DNA of 54,493 nucleotides, from contig LJNK01000038.1 in NCBI GenBank assembly GCA_001303025.1, forward strand, positions 1-54,493, read 5' to 3'. Positions 1 through 8,093 of this stretch are shown here, piece after piece. The DNA is from Deltaproteobacteria bacterium SG8_13 (GTDB taxonomy: Bacteria; Desulfobacterota; Desulfobacteria; Desulfobacterales; SG8-13). Every line of letters begins with the position of its first letter. Within the stretch, counting starts at the first letter, position 1. The notes below the pieces were generated by a model. The model searched no databases. It was not told where the DNA came from and was given only the letters and a program-made list of their open reading frames with translations. The position numbers and the translations under genes are program-made.

Positions 1-1
1 C

Positions 2-586
2 CAGATCGGTGAAAGCCTGGAACTGGAGGTGCTGCGCCGGGGCCGGAAGAAAAAACTGACCGTACCGTTAAACCGTGCGGTGGGAAGTCTGGATCTGGTG
101 GCACGGGAGCGCTATGATGTCCGGCCTGCGTACTTCATATACGGCGGCCTGATATTTGTGCCGTTGACCCAAAATTACCTGATGTCCTGGGGGGAAGACT
201 GGTACAACACCGCCCCCAAGAACCTGGTTGCTCTGTACCAGTTCGCCCAGGCGGCCATGGAGGGGGAAGAAGCCGTCATCCTGTCCAAGGTGCTGCCGGC
301 AGAAGTCAACAGCGGCTATCACGAATATCGTGACCTGCGGATCGTTTCCGTGAACGGGCGGCAGATACGCAATCTGCAACAGTTGATCCGGCTCGTGGAA
401 CAACCGCCCAGCAAGCCGAACATCGAATTTCAAAGCGACCTGGGGCTAAAGATCGTGCTGGATCGCGAACGGGTGGGATCCGAACAGGCGGAAATTCTCC
501 AGACTTACAGTGTGCCCGCAGATCGATCGGAGAGTCTTCGGCAAACCGCGACCGGGCCCCAACCCTTGACGGTCGGCAAAGAATGA
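2..586 (+). CDS. Deg-family trypsin-like protease, C-terminal PDZ part (5' end outside window)
   Basis: The reading frame is open from base 2, so the gene begins upstream of the window and only about 194 C-terminal residues are present. The sequence resembles the C-terminus of eukaryotic-like Deg proteases (Deg9/Deg10 type). It starts in a PDZ domain (RRGRKKKLTVPL, then ERYDVRPAYFIYGGLIFVPLT). A second PDZ-like stretch follows (GYHEYRDLRIVSVNGRQI, NLQQLIRLVE) and ends in ILQTYSVPADRSESLR, which matches the conserved end of that family. The protease domain with its His-Asp-Ser triad is not in view, so activity cannot be judged. Members are serine proteases or chaperones of the envelope or cytosol. 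The gene converges on the phosphatidyltransferase gene across a 54-bp gap. Confidence 0.75.
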   Translation, partial: QIGESLELEVLRRGRKKKLTVPLNRAVGSLDLVARERYDVRPAYFIYGGLIFVPLTQNYLMSWGEDWYNTAPKNLVALYQFAQAAMEGEEAVILSKVLPAEVNSGYHEYRDLRIVSVNGRQIRNLQQLIRLVEQPPSKPNIEFQSDLGLKIVLDRERVGSEQAEILQTYSVPADRSESLRQTATGPQPLTVGKE

Positions 587-606
587 TCCCCTATCTTTGC
601 AGGCAA

Positions 607-638
607 TGCGGATCGGTTGTCGGCCGGCTGAATCCGCA
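607..638. terminator. Inverted repeat in convergent gap
   Basis: TGCGGAT (607-613) and ATCCGCA (632-638) are perfect 7-bp inverted repeats enclosing 18 bases. They lie in the gap between two convergent genes, where a bidirectional terminator would be expected. No U-run follows on either strand, so this is only a candidate. Confidence 0.3.
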
Positions 639-640
639 CC

Positions 641-1273
641 TCAGCCGCGCAGCTGGGAGCGAATGTGGCGGACCCGGTGGACGGCGGTGTGCCCGGTGAG
701 CAGCAGATAGACCAGCAGCCCGCTCCACAAAATGACCGCGCGCTGGGAGGGCACAACGCACAGCACAAGTGCCCAGAATAGCAGGTACACGGTCCGCCAT
801 CCGCGTTCCATGACACCCACCTTGCAGCTGGCCCCCAGGGCTTCGGCGCGGGCCTTTACATAGCTGATCATCAATGTGATCAGCAGCGCTGCGAAAACCA
901 GTGCCGTGGCCAGCCAAAGGTGCCCTTCCTGCCGAAACAGGATCCAGAAGCCAACCAGGTAGAAAAAATCGGAGATTCGATCCAGGCTCGAATCGAGAAA
1001 CGCGCCTTCCGGCGAGCTGCGGCCTCTTTTTTTGGCCATCACACCATCGAGGGAGTCGGCCACACCGGACAGGCCCATCAGCACGAAGCCGGCCACCGGA
1101 TGGAGATAAAAACCGGGAGGCACCAGAGCTGCAAGACCAACACCGGCGCTCGTGAGGTGATTGGGATCTAGATTCCAGCGGTCCAACAGCGGCACCAGCC
1201 AGTTTTCAAGCAGCCGGTAGTAGCCATTGCCTATGGCACTCTTTCGCAGATCCATTGATTCCAGAGCGGTCAT
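641..1273 (-). CDS. CDP-alcohol phosphatidyltransferase, probable phosphatidylinositol-phosphate synthase
   Basis: This is a 210-residue integral membrane enzyme of the CDP-alcohol phosphatidyltransferase family. The signature DxxDGxxA(x)nGxxxDxxxD is present around residues 75-100 as DSLDGVMAKK followed by GAFLDSSLD. The usual Arg after Ala is Lys. Several hydrophobic segments follow, as expected for the six-helix fold. The enzyme would move a phosphatidyl group from CDP-diacylglycerol onto an alcohol. It lies 76-103 bp downstream of inositol-1-phosphate synthase on the same strand, so inositol phosphate is the likely acceptor. That is inferred from context; phosphatidylglycerophosphate synthase or another family member cannot be excluded. 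No clear Shine-Dalgarno precedes the ATG at 1273; an internal ATG at 1255 is an alternative. Confidence 0.8.
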   Translation of the reverse strand: MTALESMDLRKSAIGNGYYRLLENWLVPLLDRWNLDPNHLTSAGVGLAALVPPGFYLHPVAGFVLMGLSGVADSLDGVMAKKRGRSSPEGAFLDSSLDRISDFFYLVGFWILFRQEGHLWLATALVFAALLITLMISYVKARAEALGASCKVGVMERGWRTVYLLFWALVLCVVPSQRAVILWSGLLVYLLLTGHTAVHRVRHIRSQLRG

Positions 1274-1349
1274 GCCCGGCGGGTTCGAAGTCCGGCCGGC
1301 GTTTTCATCAGTCAGTTGCGCGTTATCATAGAGCGTTTGCGGTATGCCG

Positions 1350-2477
1350 TTAATTCGACTTCTTTACGGACGGGCCCGTGTCGACTCGATTGGCGATGAA
1401 ATCTTCAGTCATTTGATATGCCTCGTCGTCGGTGAACTGCCGCAGCGGATGCTTGCAGAAATAGGCGGACGGGCCGATCAGCACGCCCCCTTGCCCACGG
1501 TCGGCGGCAAGCTTGGCGCAGCGGATGGCGTCGATGGCAACACCGGCCGAGTTCGGAGAATCTTCCACAGACAGCCGCAGTTCCAGATCCATCGGGACGT
1601 CACCGAATAGCCGGCCTTCCATGCGAATGAAGCAGACCTTGTTGTCTTTCTGCCAGGAGACGTAATCACTGGGCCCGATGTGGATGTTTTCACTGTCCAG
1701 CCGTTTGGCCGCAACCGACTGCACGGCCTCGGTTTTCGATGTTTTCTTCGAGGCCAGGCGTTGCCGGTTGAGCATATTGAGAAAGTCGGTGTTGCCGCCG
1801 GTGTTGAGCTGATAGGTGCGCTCGAGCTTCACGCCGCGCTTGCGAAACAGATCGGTCAACACCCGGTGGGTGATCGTGGCCCCCAGCTGCGACTTGATGT
1901 CGTCTCCAATGAGAGGTATGCCGCGTTTTTCGTAGCGCCCGGCCCACTGCGGATCGCTGGCAATGAAGCTCGGCACGCAATTGACAAACGCCGTACCGGC
2001 GTCCAGCGCACAACCGGCGTAGAAACGGGTGGCTTCCTCCGAGCCCACCGGCATGTAGTTTACCAGGATCTCGGTTCCGGATTCTTTCAGCGTGTCGACC
2101 ACCTGCTGCCGGCCGAGTTGCGGAAAATCCGCCGGTACGAACGTGTATCGGTCTTCGTAATCCCGCATGTGATCCGCGATGCCGTCCAGAATTCGACCCA
2201 TTTGAACGCTCACGCCGCAAAGCGGCACGTCCGGGCTCAACCGCCGGGTGCAGTTCGGTTCTGCGAATACGGCTTCGCTCAAGTCTTTTCCCACCTTGCG
2301 CCTGTCGATGTCGAAGGCGGCCACGACCTCTATGTCACCGGGCGCAAAGCCTCCGAGATCCCAGTGCATCAAACCGATAGCGTCTTGCTGGCTCTTTTGC
2401 CGATAATAGTGAATCCCCTGCACAAGCGAACTGGCGCAGTTTCCCACACCGGCGATGGCGATCCGTATAGCAGGCAT
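1350..2477 (-). CDS. ino1: Inositol-1-phosphate synthase (MIPS)
   Basis: The protein converts glucose 6-phosphate to 1D-myo-inositol 3-phosphate using NAD as a recycling cofactor. It starts with a Rossmann NAD-binding motif ([20 protein letters not shown]). It carries the family landmarks of the shorter prokaryotic/archaeal MIPS type: [46 protein letters not shown], a [10 protein letters not shown] block and a late lysine-rich KKTSKTEAV segment. At about 375 residues it fits that group, not the roughly 530-residue eukaryotic enzymes. The open frame also allows a GTG start at 2486, but AGGAGG lies only 2 bases before it and 11 before the ATG at 2477, so the ATG is preferred. The phosphatidyltransferase gene downstream suggests the product feeds an inositol phospholipid. 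Confidence 0.92.
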   Translation of the reverse strand: MPAIRIAIAGVGNCASSLVQGIHYYRQKSQQDAIGLMHWDLGGFAPGDIEVVAAFDIDRRKVGKDLSEAVFAEPNCTRRLSPDVPLCGVSVQMGRILDGIADHMRDYEDRYTFVPADFPQLGRQQVVDTLKESGTEILVNYMPVGSEEATRFYAGCALDAGTAFVNCVPSFIASDPQWAGRYEKRGIPLIGDDIKSQLGATITHRVLTDLFRKRGVKLERTYQLNTGGNTDFLNMLNRQRLASKKTSKTEAVQSVAAKRLDSENIHIGPSDYVSWQKDNKVCFIRMEGRLFGDVPMDLELRLSVEDSPNSAGVAIDAIRCAKLAADRGQGGVLIGPSAYFCKHPLRQFTDDEAYQMTEDFIANRVDTGPSVKKSN

Positions 2478-2580
2478 CGGACTCACGGCCTCCTGGTGAA
2501 GGTATGGCTTCCGCTTAACCTGTTTTTATTTCGCGATGAAGATCGGCTGCAATCGCTTTTTTTGTTTTCTGGAAAACGAT

Positions 2581-2610
2581 ATCCTAGCCGTCGACAGCGT
2601 TTGTCGCCAA
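2581..2610 (-). promoter_or_regulatory. Putative sigma-70 promoter of the inositol operon
   Basis: On the minus strand TTGGCG (2610-2605) and TAGGAT (2586-2581) are separated by 18 bases upstream of the MIPS gene. This would give a leader of roughly 95 bases. Spotted by eye; the match to consensus is moderate. Confidence 0.35.
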
Positions 2611-2673
2611 GCGATTGATGCATCCATATGTGAACCGGGCAGAGCTTCGCAGCCAACTCCGGCCGGCCGGTGT

Positions 2674-3180
2674 TTACCTGTCAGCCGGAGGTGGGAAATT
2701 TTGCAGGATTGCCGCAACCGCTTCAGCAATCAAGGCGTCCTTTTGTTCGGGTGCCAAACCCGGATTGACCCGCACCCGCGTCTGTCCCCACCAGAGGACC
2801 TGTCTGGAATCGGGGTTGAGAAAGAACAGCTGTGGTTGGGCTTCCACGTAGATACCATAGCTTTGCGGCCCGCCGGTGGTGTCCATCTTTTTTAACGATC
2901 CAATCCGTGTTTCAATCAGAAAGTCCGGCTGTTGGGATGTTTCGATCAGACCCTGCGTCTTCAGATGGCTGTCGACCGCGGCTTTGAACCGCTTGGCGTT
3001 CAAAGTGTCGATCTTGGCGGTGACCGGCAGCGGCAGCCAGTCATAGCGATTCAGATTCGTCAGGTCGGCTTCGATGTCAAAATCGAAATTGGTTTCATAG
3101 ACCAGCGCCCTGTTTTGCGTGCAGTGGTAAAAGAGGCCGGCCACCAGGCCGAGGATCAACAACAGTCGGAACGATTTCAT
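2674..3180 (-). CDS. DUF4136 domain lipoprotein-like protein
   Basis: This 168-residue protein has a short hydrophobic N-terminus (MKSFRLLLILGLVAGLFYHC) ending in a cysteine. It could be a lipoprotein signal, though FYHC is a poor lipobox. The body matches the DUF4136 pattern: FDIEADLTNLNRYDWLP, then KAAVDSHLKTQGL, a QPDFLIETRIG strand, and a late WWGQTRVRVNPGL strand followed by a helix of the AIAEAVAAIL type. DUF4136 proteins are small envelope proteins of unknown role in Gram-negative bacteria. AGGAGG sits 7 bases before the ATG, so the start is secure. It reads toward the MIPS gene but is separated from it by about 190 bp. Confidence 0.75.
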   Translation of the reverse strand: MKSFRLLLILGLVAGLFYHCTQNRALVYETNFDFDIEADLTNLNRYDWLPLPVTAKIDTLNAKRFKAAVDSHLKTQGLIETSQQPDFLIETRIGSLKKMDTTGGPQSYGIYVEAQPQLFFLNPDSRQVLWWGQTRVRVNPGLAPEQKDALIAEAVAAILQNFPPPADR

Positions 3181-3212
3181 GTTTCACCCTCCTTGAGGCG
3201 TCGGTGGATGGA

Positions 3213-3230
3213 CTCCACCGGAAGGTGGAG
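3213..3230. repeat. Perfect 7-bp hairpin with GGAA loop
   Basis: CTCCACC, loop GGAA, GGTGGAG form a perfect compact hairpin between the end of mltF and the DUF4136 gene, both on the minus strand. There is no U-run, so it is either a weak terminator for mltF or a structured leader of the next gene. Confidence 0.4.
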
Positions 3231-3376
3231 CGGTACGCGCGTTTGCCGGTTGGTTTACGCTGCGTGAATCTTATGGCAGTCGGGCTTTATGTGAAAGACA
3301 GTCCCCGCGGACTCCTGAAACGGTTGAATCCACAGTGTACTGGCAAGGGCAGTATGAACGCAGATTTGGTGGAATG

Positions 3377-4852
3377 TCAACTCCGGTTTTTCACCGGTGG
3401 TGGTTTTCTGCCCAGCGGTCGCAATCCGGTCTCTTCGTACTGCCGCAGCAGGATGCGATGATACGTGCGGATCCGATCCACGTACTGGACCGGCTCGGCT
3501 CCTCTCGCATAGCCGTGGGGCAACTTGCGGTAGAACTTTTTCAATCGAAGCAGCGGCAGGACCGCGCGGACATCCGACCAGGCGTCCGTGTTTTTTCCAA
3601 GTCGACGCGCCAGGGTCCTGGCATCCTGCAGATGCCCCCAGCCCACGTTGTATGCCGCCAGGGCCATGAAGGTCCGATCCGGTTCGGGGACCTCGGAGCC
3701 GATTCGCCGGTGCAGGTCATTGAGATAGCGTGTGCCGCCGATAATCGACTGCTCGGGATCGAGCCGGTTGCTCACCCCCATTTCTTTTGCCGTTTGGCGG
3801 GTAAGCATCATAAGGCCTCTAACCCCCGTGAAACTGCGGGCCCTCGGATTCCAGTGGGATTCCTGATAGGCCAGGGCGGCCAGGAGCTTCCAGTCCATCC
3901 CGATATCGCCGGCCGATGTCTCGAAGAACAACTGGTAGCGGGGCAGGCGTGTTTTCATCCGTTCCTGAAAAGTGGTGATGTCGATGTAGTTAAAATCGTC
4001 GAGATGACCGTAATAGTGCTGTTGGAGGCGTTCGAGCAGCGTTGCGGTGGCGGGGTCTGCAAACCACCGGTCGACGGCCGTCCGCAGCTGCGTGTTGCGG
4101 GGATGAAGCACCCAGGCCAGAGACTGGCCTTCGGCAATGGCGAACAGGACGTCCAGCTCCGGGTAAAATCGTCGATTGAGGGCCATGATGTTCGAGTCGG
4201 CAATCGTCAGCGGTATGGCACCGGTTTCGACCATCTCCAGCAGTTCTTCGGATTCGTAATCGGAGAGGGCCATCCAGGTCAAATCCGGGTGATGTTTTTT
4301 CAGCTCGTTGAGCAGCTTTTCGTGGAAGGCGCCGGCCATGATCCATACCGGTTGACCGGCAAGGGCCGCGATCGAATCGGGTCGTGGACCGCCGCGACGC
4401 CCCACCATAAGCTGCGCGATTTGGCCGTACACCGGACCGTAGCCCAGATAGCGGCGCAGATCCTCCTTTACAAGGAAATTGGCGGCGATCAGGTCGGCAT
4501 CGCCGCGCAACAGTTCGGCGACCATGTCCGGCTCGCTGTCGATGATGACCAGATCCAGCGCCAATCCCAGGTGATCGGCAAAGGCTTTCACCAGGTCGTA
4601 TTCGAAACCTTCCGGCCGGTGAGGACCTTCGTAGTAGCAGGTGCCGCTGTTGCGTGTGATCACCCGCAGGGAGCCCCGGGCCTGGATCGCTTCGAGGTCG
4701 TCGCGAAACAGTTTCTGCTCGCAACCGAGCGAAACCGTCGCGACGAGAGTCACAGCAAGCAGGCTAACGCGGCTATACCGGCACAAGCGCCGGACAAGCG
4801 ATCCGATGGGCGCGCGGTTGTAGCGGTTGTAATGGATAGGTTCCGATTTCAT
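3377..4852 (-). CDS. mltF: Membrane-bound lytic murein transglycosylase F
   Basis: MltF cleaves the glycan strand of peptidoglycan, leaving 1,6-anhydro-muramyl ends. The 491-residue protein has the family layout. A lipoprotein signal ends in VSLGC. A periplasmic solute-binding (SBP_bac_3) domain follows at about 55-290 (GSLRVITRNSGTCYYEG, GFEYDLVKAFADHLGL). The SLT catalytic domain begins near residue 315 with LAALAYQESHWNPRA, whose glutamate in YQESHW is the catalytic acid, and continues with GVRGLMMLT and ALAAYNVGWGHLQDA. The family usually has GLMQLT; here it is GLMMLT. No Shine-Dalgarno precedes the ATG, and the best promoter leaves only a few leader bases, so the transcript may be nearly leaderless. 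It lies 119 bp after the HoxU-like gene. Confidence 0.93.
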   Translation of the reverse strand: MKSEPIHYNRYNRAPIGSLVRRLCRYSRVSLLAVTLVATVSLGCEQKLFRDDLEAIQARGSLRVITRNSGTCYYEGPHRPEGFEYDLVKAFADHLGLALDLVIIDSEPDMVAELLRGDADLIAANFLVKEDLRRYLGYGPVYGQIAQLMVGRRGGPRPDSIAALAGQPVWIMAGAFHEKLLNELKKHHPDLTWMALSDYESEELLEMVETGAIPLTIADSNIMALNRRFYPELDVLFAIAEGQSLAWVLHPRNTQLRTAVDRWFADPATATLLERLQQHYYGHLDDFNYIDITTFQERMKTRLPRYQLFFETSAGDIGMDWKLLAALAYQESHWNPRARSFTGVRGLMMLTRQTAKEMGVSNRLDPEQSIIGGTRYLNDLHRRIGSEVPEPDRTFMALAAYNVGWGHLQDARTLARRLGKNTDAWSDVRAVLPLLRLKKFYRKLPHGYARGAEPVQYVDRIRTYHRILLRQYEETGLRPLGRKPPPVKNRS

Positions 4853-4861
4853 GCAAGGCTA

Positions 4862-4890
4862 ATTTTACCGGCAAATCGTTCTGTGATCAA
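4862..4890 (-). promoter_or_regulatory. Sigma-70 promoter of mltF
   Basis: Minus strand TTGATC (4890-4885), 17-base spacer, TAAAAT (4867-4862). Transcription would begin near 4855, about three bases before the mltF ATG at 4852. This agrees with the missing ribosome binding site. Confidence 0.5.
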
Positions 4891-4971
4891 GTCAAGGGGG
4901 GAAAAACGGGGCCGCCGGCAGGAAATGCGACTGGAAGAAAAGGCGGTGAAGGGCCGGGGGAGATTTGACGA

Positions 4972-5613
4972 TTACGCTTCCCTGATTACCAGGGCGCCGA
5001 CCGGACAGATCTCCACACAGGCCCGGCAGCTGTCGCAGGCGACCGTGTCGCTGTCGAACCTGCCGAAAGATCGAATCACGGTATGAAAACCCCGGCCGGC
5101 AAAGGTGAGGGCCGTCCGGTTGTCGTGGTTGCGGCAGACCCGTATGCATTTGCCGCACAGGACACAGCGGTTCGGATAGTGGTCCAGGTACGGGTGGCTG
5201 CCGTCAACATCGGGCTCCTTCAGCCGGCGCTGCAAACGTCCTGGCTTCAACCCCACTTCCAGAAACCGGGCAATGTTCTGCAGCACGCACTGCCGGTTGG
5301 CCGGACATTTTTTGCACTCCACGCGGTGGACAGAAAGCAGCAGCTGCAATGCACTTCTCTGCAGGTGCCGCACGGCCGGGGTGTCGGTTTTCACCGCTAT
5401 CGGATGGTCGATGGTCACGGTGCAGGCGGTCACCGGCCAGCTGTGGCCCTCGATTTCCACCCAACACAGCCGGCACGAGGCCGGGGACCGGTCGCTTTCT
5501 TCCATAAAACATATGTGGGGAATATATATCCCGCTGTCCAGGCAGGCTTTGAGCAGCGATGTCCCCCCAGCCACCTGAATCTGACGGTCGTCGATGGTAA
5601 GCGATATCATCAT
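4972..5613 (-). CDS. HoxU/NuoG-N-like iron-sulfur subunit
   Basis: This small electron-wiring subunit of about 213 residues has the N-terminal cluster set of NuoG, HoxU and HydA. A plant-type [2Fe-2S] domain holds CFMEESDRSPASCRLC and TACT. The His-Cys3 [4Fe-4S] motif is HRVECKKCPANRQC. Two ferredoxin-type clusters follow, CVLCGKCIRVCR and CDSCRACVEICP. It lacks the molybdopterin-like C-terminal part of true NuoG. It should carry electrons between the NADH/flavin subunit upstream and an unidentified partner. The frame permits a TTG at 5622 overlapping the NuoF-like stop as TTGA, but two ATGs follow at 5613 and 5610 with GAAG just before them, so an ATG start is favoured. It is the last gene of the operon. 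Confidence 0.85.
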   Translation of the reverse strand: MMISLTIDDRQIQVAGGTSLLKACLDSGIYIPHICFMEESDRSPASCRLCWVEIEGHSWPVTACTVTIDHPIAVKTDTPAVRHLQRSALQLLLSVHRVECKKCPANRQCVLQNIARFLEVGLKPGRLQRRLKEPDVDGSHPYLDHYPNRCVLCGKCIRVCRNHDNRTALTFAGRGFHTVIRSFGRFDSDTVACDSCRACVEICPVGALVIREA

Positions 5614-5618
5614 ATGCT

Positions 5619-7556
5619 TCAATTCTGCTTGCGCGGTTCTGCCGGGCGTTCGACCAGCGGGGCCAGGCCGGGTGGCGAGACCTTTTCCACCGCGTCGTAT
5701 TCAGGCGGACAGACGACCCTGCATTCCCCGCACTTGACGCATTTTTCCTGGTCGATGCCCTTTTTGCGGTTGCTGGTGGTAAATATGGCTTCCACCGGAC
5801 AGACGCCCACGCAGGCTTCGCATCCGACGGCACATTTTGCCAGGTCGATGTAGTAGGTCATCAGGGCCCGACAGGTGAGACCGGGACAGCGCTTTTCCTG
5901 GGCGTGGGCCCGGTAGTCCTCGGCAAAATATCGCAGTGATGTCAATACCGGGTTCGGTGCTGTTTTACCCAGCCCGCACAGCGATCCCGCCTTGATGTCC
6001 TCACTGAGCCCCTGCAGAAGGTCCAGGTCCTCCATGCTGCCATCGCCGGTGGTCAAACGACCCAGAATTTCCAGCAGGTGGTGGGTACCGATCCGGCAGA
6101 AGGTGCATTTCCCGCAAGACTCTTTTTGGGTAAACTCGAGGAAATAGCGCGATACGTCCACCAGGCAGTTTTCCTCGTCCATGATCACCAGACCACCGGA
6201 GCCCATCATCGCACCGGCCTTTGTAAGAGAATCGAAGTCGATGGGCGTATCGAGAAATGCTTCGGAAAGACATCCGCCGGAAGGCCCGCCGATCTGAACA
6301 GCCTTGAAGGCTTTTTTTCCGGGGATGCCGCCGCAGACATCAAAGATCAGGCTGCGCAGCGTAGTTCCCATGGGGATTTCCACCAGACCGGGATGGGTGA
6401 CGTTACCAACCACCGAAAAAACAGCCGTACCCGGACTGTTTTGCGTGCCGATCTGCCGGAACCAGTCGGCCCCGTTGGTGACGATGGGAGGGATGGTAGC
6501 CAGCGTTTTTACGTTGTTGATTACCGTCGGACAGCCCCACAGGCCGGCGAGTGCCGGATAGGGTGGGCGGTGCTTCGGCATACCCCGATGGCCCTCGATG
6601 GATCGGATCAGCGCCGTTTCTTCCCCACAGACAAATGCACCGGAACCTTCGAACACCTCGACCTCGACGGCAAAGTCACTGCCCAGGACACTTTCTCCCA
6701 GGATGCCTGCATCGGACGCCTGGCCAAGCGCCGTGCGGATGATGCGAACCGCCAGCGGATACTCTGAACGCACATAGATCAGGCATTTTGCGGCGCCCAC
6801 GCTGTAGGCGCAGATGATCAGCCCTTCGATCACCTGATGGGGGTTGCTTTCCAGCAGGGTGCGGTCCATGTAGGCTCCGGGATCTCCCTCGTCGGCATTG
6901 CAGATCACAAATTTCTCACTGCCGGCGGCCCCGCGGGCAAGCTCCCATTTGTTGCCGGTGGGATACCCGGCTCCGCCCCGGCCGCGCAATCCGGCTGCCT
7001 TGATTTCAGCAATGATTTCTTCGGGTCGCTGTTGCAGGCAATCGGTCAGGGCGGCATATCCTCCTTCGGCAATGTAGGCGTAGATGTCCTCAGGGTCTAT
7101 TTTGCCGCACTTTTGCGTTATCACGCGTTTTTCTAAGTGAAACCGGGGAAAATCCGCAACGGCAGGGATCATGTCGTTTTCAACGGTTGCCCCCAGGATG
7201 TGCTCCAGTCGCGGGTCGAACCCCTGCAGAAAAAGTTTGGCCAGCATGGTGGCTTTTCCGGGACTCACCTCCGGGTACAGGATCGGAGGAAAGCCCGAGT
7301 CGGGGTGATCGATAACAACGCAGGGCTCGGCGTAGCAGTGCCCGTTGCAACCGACCGTTTGGACTTGCGCCTGAATGCCCCTGGCGGCAATCTCCTTTTC
7401 GAAGGCGGCTTTGGTTTCCAGGGCTCCGGCGGCAATTCCACAGGTGGCCATACCGATGCGAATTTTGGCACCGGGTGCTTCTTCTGACGCCTTTCGCCGC
7501 CGGTCCGCCTCTGCTTTCAACTTCTGGTATCGTTGTCGTAAAGTACCGTTATTCAC
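5619..7556 (-). CDS. NuoF/HndC-type NADH-binding flavoprotein subunit
   Basis: This 645-residue protein has the full HndC/HydB architecture. A thioredoxin-like [2Fe-2S] domain spans about 32-110 (ATCGIAAGA, VGCNGHCYAEPC). The NADH/FMN-binding domain holds RGRGGAGYPTGNKW near 191-204, NADEGDPGAYMDR and YVRSEYPLA. An SLBB domain follows. The N3-type [4Fe-4S] site uses Cys 481, 484, 487 and 527 (ESCGKCTFC, SLCGLG). Two C-terminal ferredoxin clusters lie at about 575-617. Such subunits oxidise or reduce NAD(P) in soluble, often electron-bifurcating, hydrogenases and formate dehydrogenases. Here no hydrogenase or formate dehydrogenase catalytic gene is adjacent, so the partner is unknown. The start overlaps the NuoE-like stop by 8 bases, implying translational coupling. 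Confidence 0.93.
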   Translation of the reverse strand: MNNGTLRQRYQKLKAEADRRRKASEEAPGAKIRIGMATCGIAAGALETKAAFEKEIAARGIQAQVQTVGCNGHCYAEPCVVIDHPDSGFPPILYPEVSPGKATMLAKLFLQGFDPRLEHILGATVENDMIPAVADFPRFHLEKRVITQKCGKIDPEDIYAYIAEGGYAALTDCLQQRPEEIIAEIKAAGLRGRGGAGYPTGNKWELARGAAGSEKFVICNADEGDPGAYMDRTLLESNPHQVIEGLIICAYSVGAAKCLIYVRSEYPLAVRIIRTALGQASDAGILGESVLGSDFAVEVEVFEGSGAFVCGEETALIRSIEGHRGMPKHRPPYPALAGLWGCPTVINNVKTLATIPPIVTNGADWFRQIGTQNSPGTAVFSVVGNVTHPGLVEIPMGTTLRSLIFDVCGGIPGKKAFKAVQIGGPSGGCLSEAFLDTPIDFDSLTKAGAMMGSGGLVIMDEENCLVDVSRYFLEFTQKESCGKCTFCRIGTHHLLEILGRLTTGDGSMEDLDLLQGLSEDIKAGSLCGLGKTAPNPVLTSLRYFAEDYRAHAQEKRCPGLTCRALMTYYIDLAKCAVGCEACVGVCPVEAIFTTSNRKKGIDQEKCVKCGECRVVCPPEYDAVEKVSPPGLAPLVERPAEPRKQN

Positions 7557-8082
7557 CGGTTTCCTTTTTCCGGGACGCTCTCTCGGCCATTTCTTTTTCG
7601 ATCTGACAGCGCATGATCAGGCCTTCCACCTTGCTGGGGGCCATTTTGCCGTGAACGATCTCGCCGATGAGCGCCACCGGTGCCAGCGCGCAGCAACCGA
7701 CACAAGCCACCCGGTCGATGCTGAACTCCCTGTCGGTTGTGGTTTCACCTTCCTTTATTTCAAGCTTCCGTTCGAAATTTTCAAGAATGATGTCTGCGCC
7801 CCGCACGTGGCAGGCGGTTCCAAGACATACCTTGACCGGGTTCTTTCCGGGAGGGGTAAAGCGGAACTGGTTGTAGAAGGTGGCCACACCGAACACTTCC
7901 GAGGCCGAGATGCCCAGGTGTTGCGCCACGACCTCAATGGCCCGCGGCGGCAGGAAGTCCATCCTTTCCTGGATCATTTGCAGGATCGGGATCAATCGGC
8001 TTCTTTCGTTGCCCCAATCCGCCAGTTCCGTTTCGATCTGTTTCAGTGCGGATTCCTCTTGCGGGTCGAGCACCATGTCCAT
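7549..8082 (-). CDS. NuoE/HndA-type [2Fe-2S] thioredoxin-like subunit
   Basis: The subunit has about 177 residues: a helical N-terminal region (IPILQMIQERMDFLPPRAIEVV, split over the helix) and then a thioredoxin-like [2Fe-2S] domain. The cluster ligands are CLGTACHVRGA and, later, CVGCCALAP, the usual four-cysteine set of NuoE. It normally relays electrons next to NuoF. The open frame extends upstream to 8301, but that part overlaps the preceding gene and lacks similarity. The ATG at 8082 has AGGA nine bases upstream and begins MDMVLDPQEE, as expected. It is gene 2 of a four-gene operon, 11 bp behind the cyclic-nucleotide-binding protein. Confidence 0.9.
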   Translation of the reverse strand: MDMVLDPQEESALKQIETELADWGNERSRLIPILQMIQERMDFLPPRAIEVVAQHLGISASEVFGVATFYNQFRFTPPGKNPVKVCLGTACHVRGADIILENFERKLEIKEGETTTDREFSIDRVACVGCCALAPVALIGEIVHGKMAPSKVEGLIMRCQIEKEMAERASRKKETGE

Positions 8083-8093
8083 GCAACGTTTTC

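Noticed and set aside
3335..5086. 583-codon open frame on the plus strand
   Set aside because: Antisense to mltF and part of the HoxU-like gene, with no recognisable domain; a by-product of GC-rich coding on the other strand.
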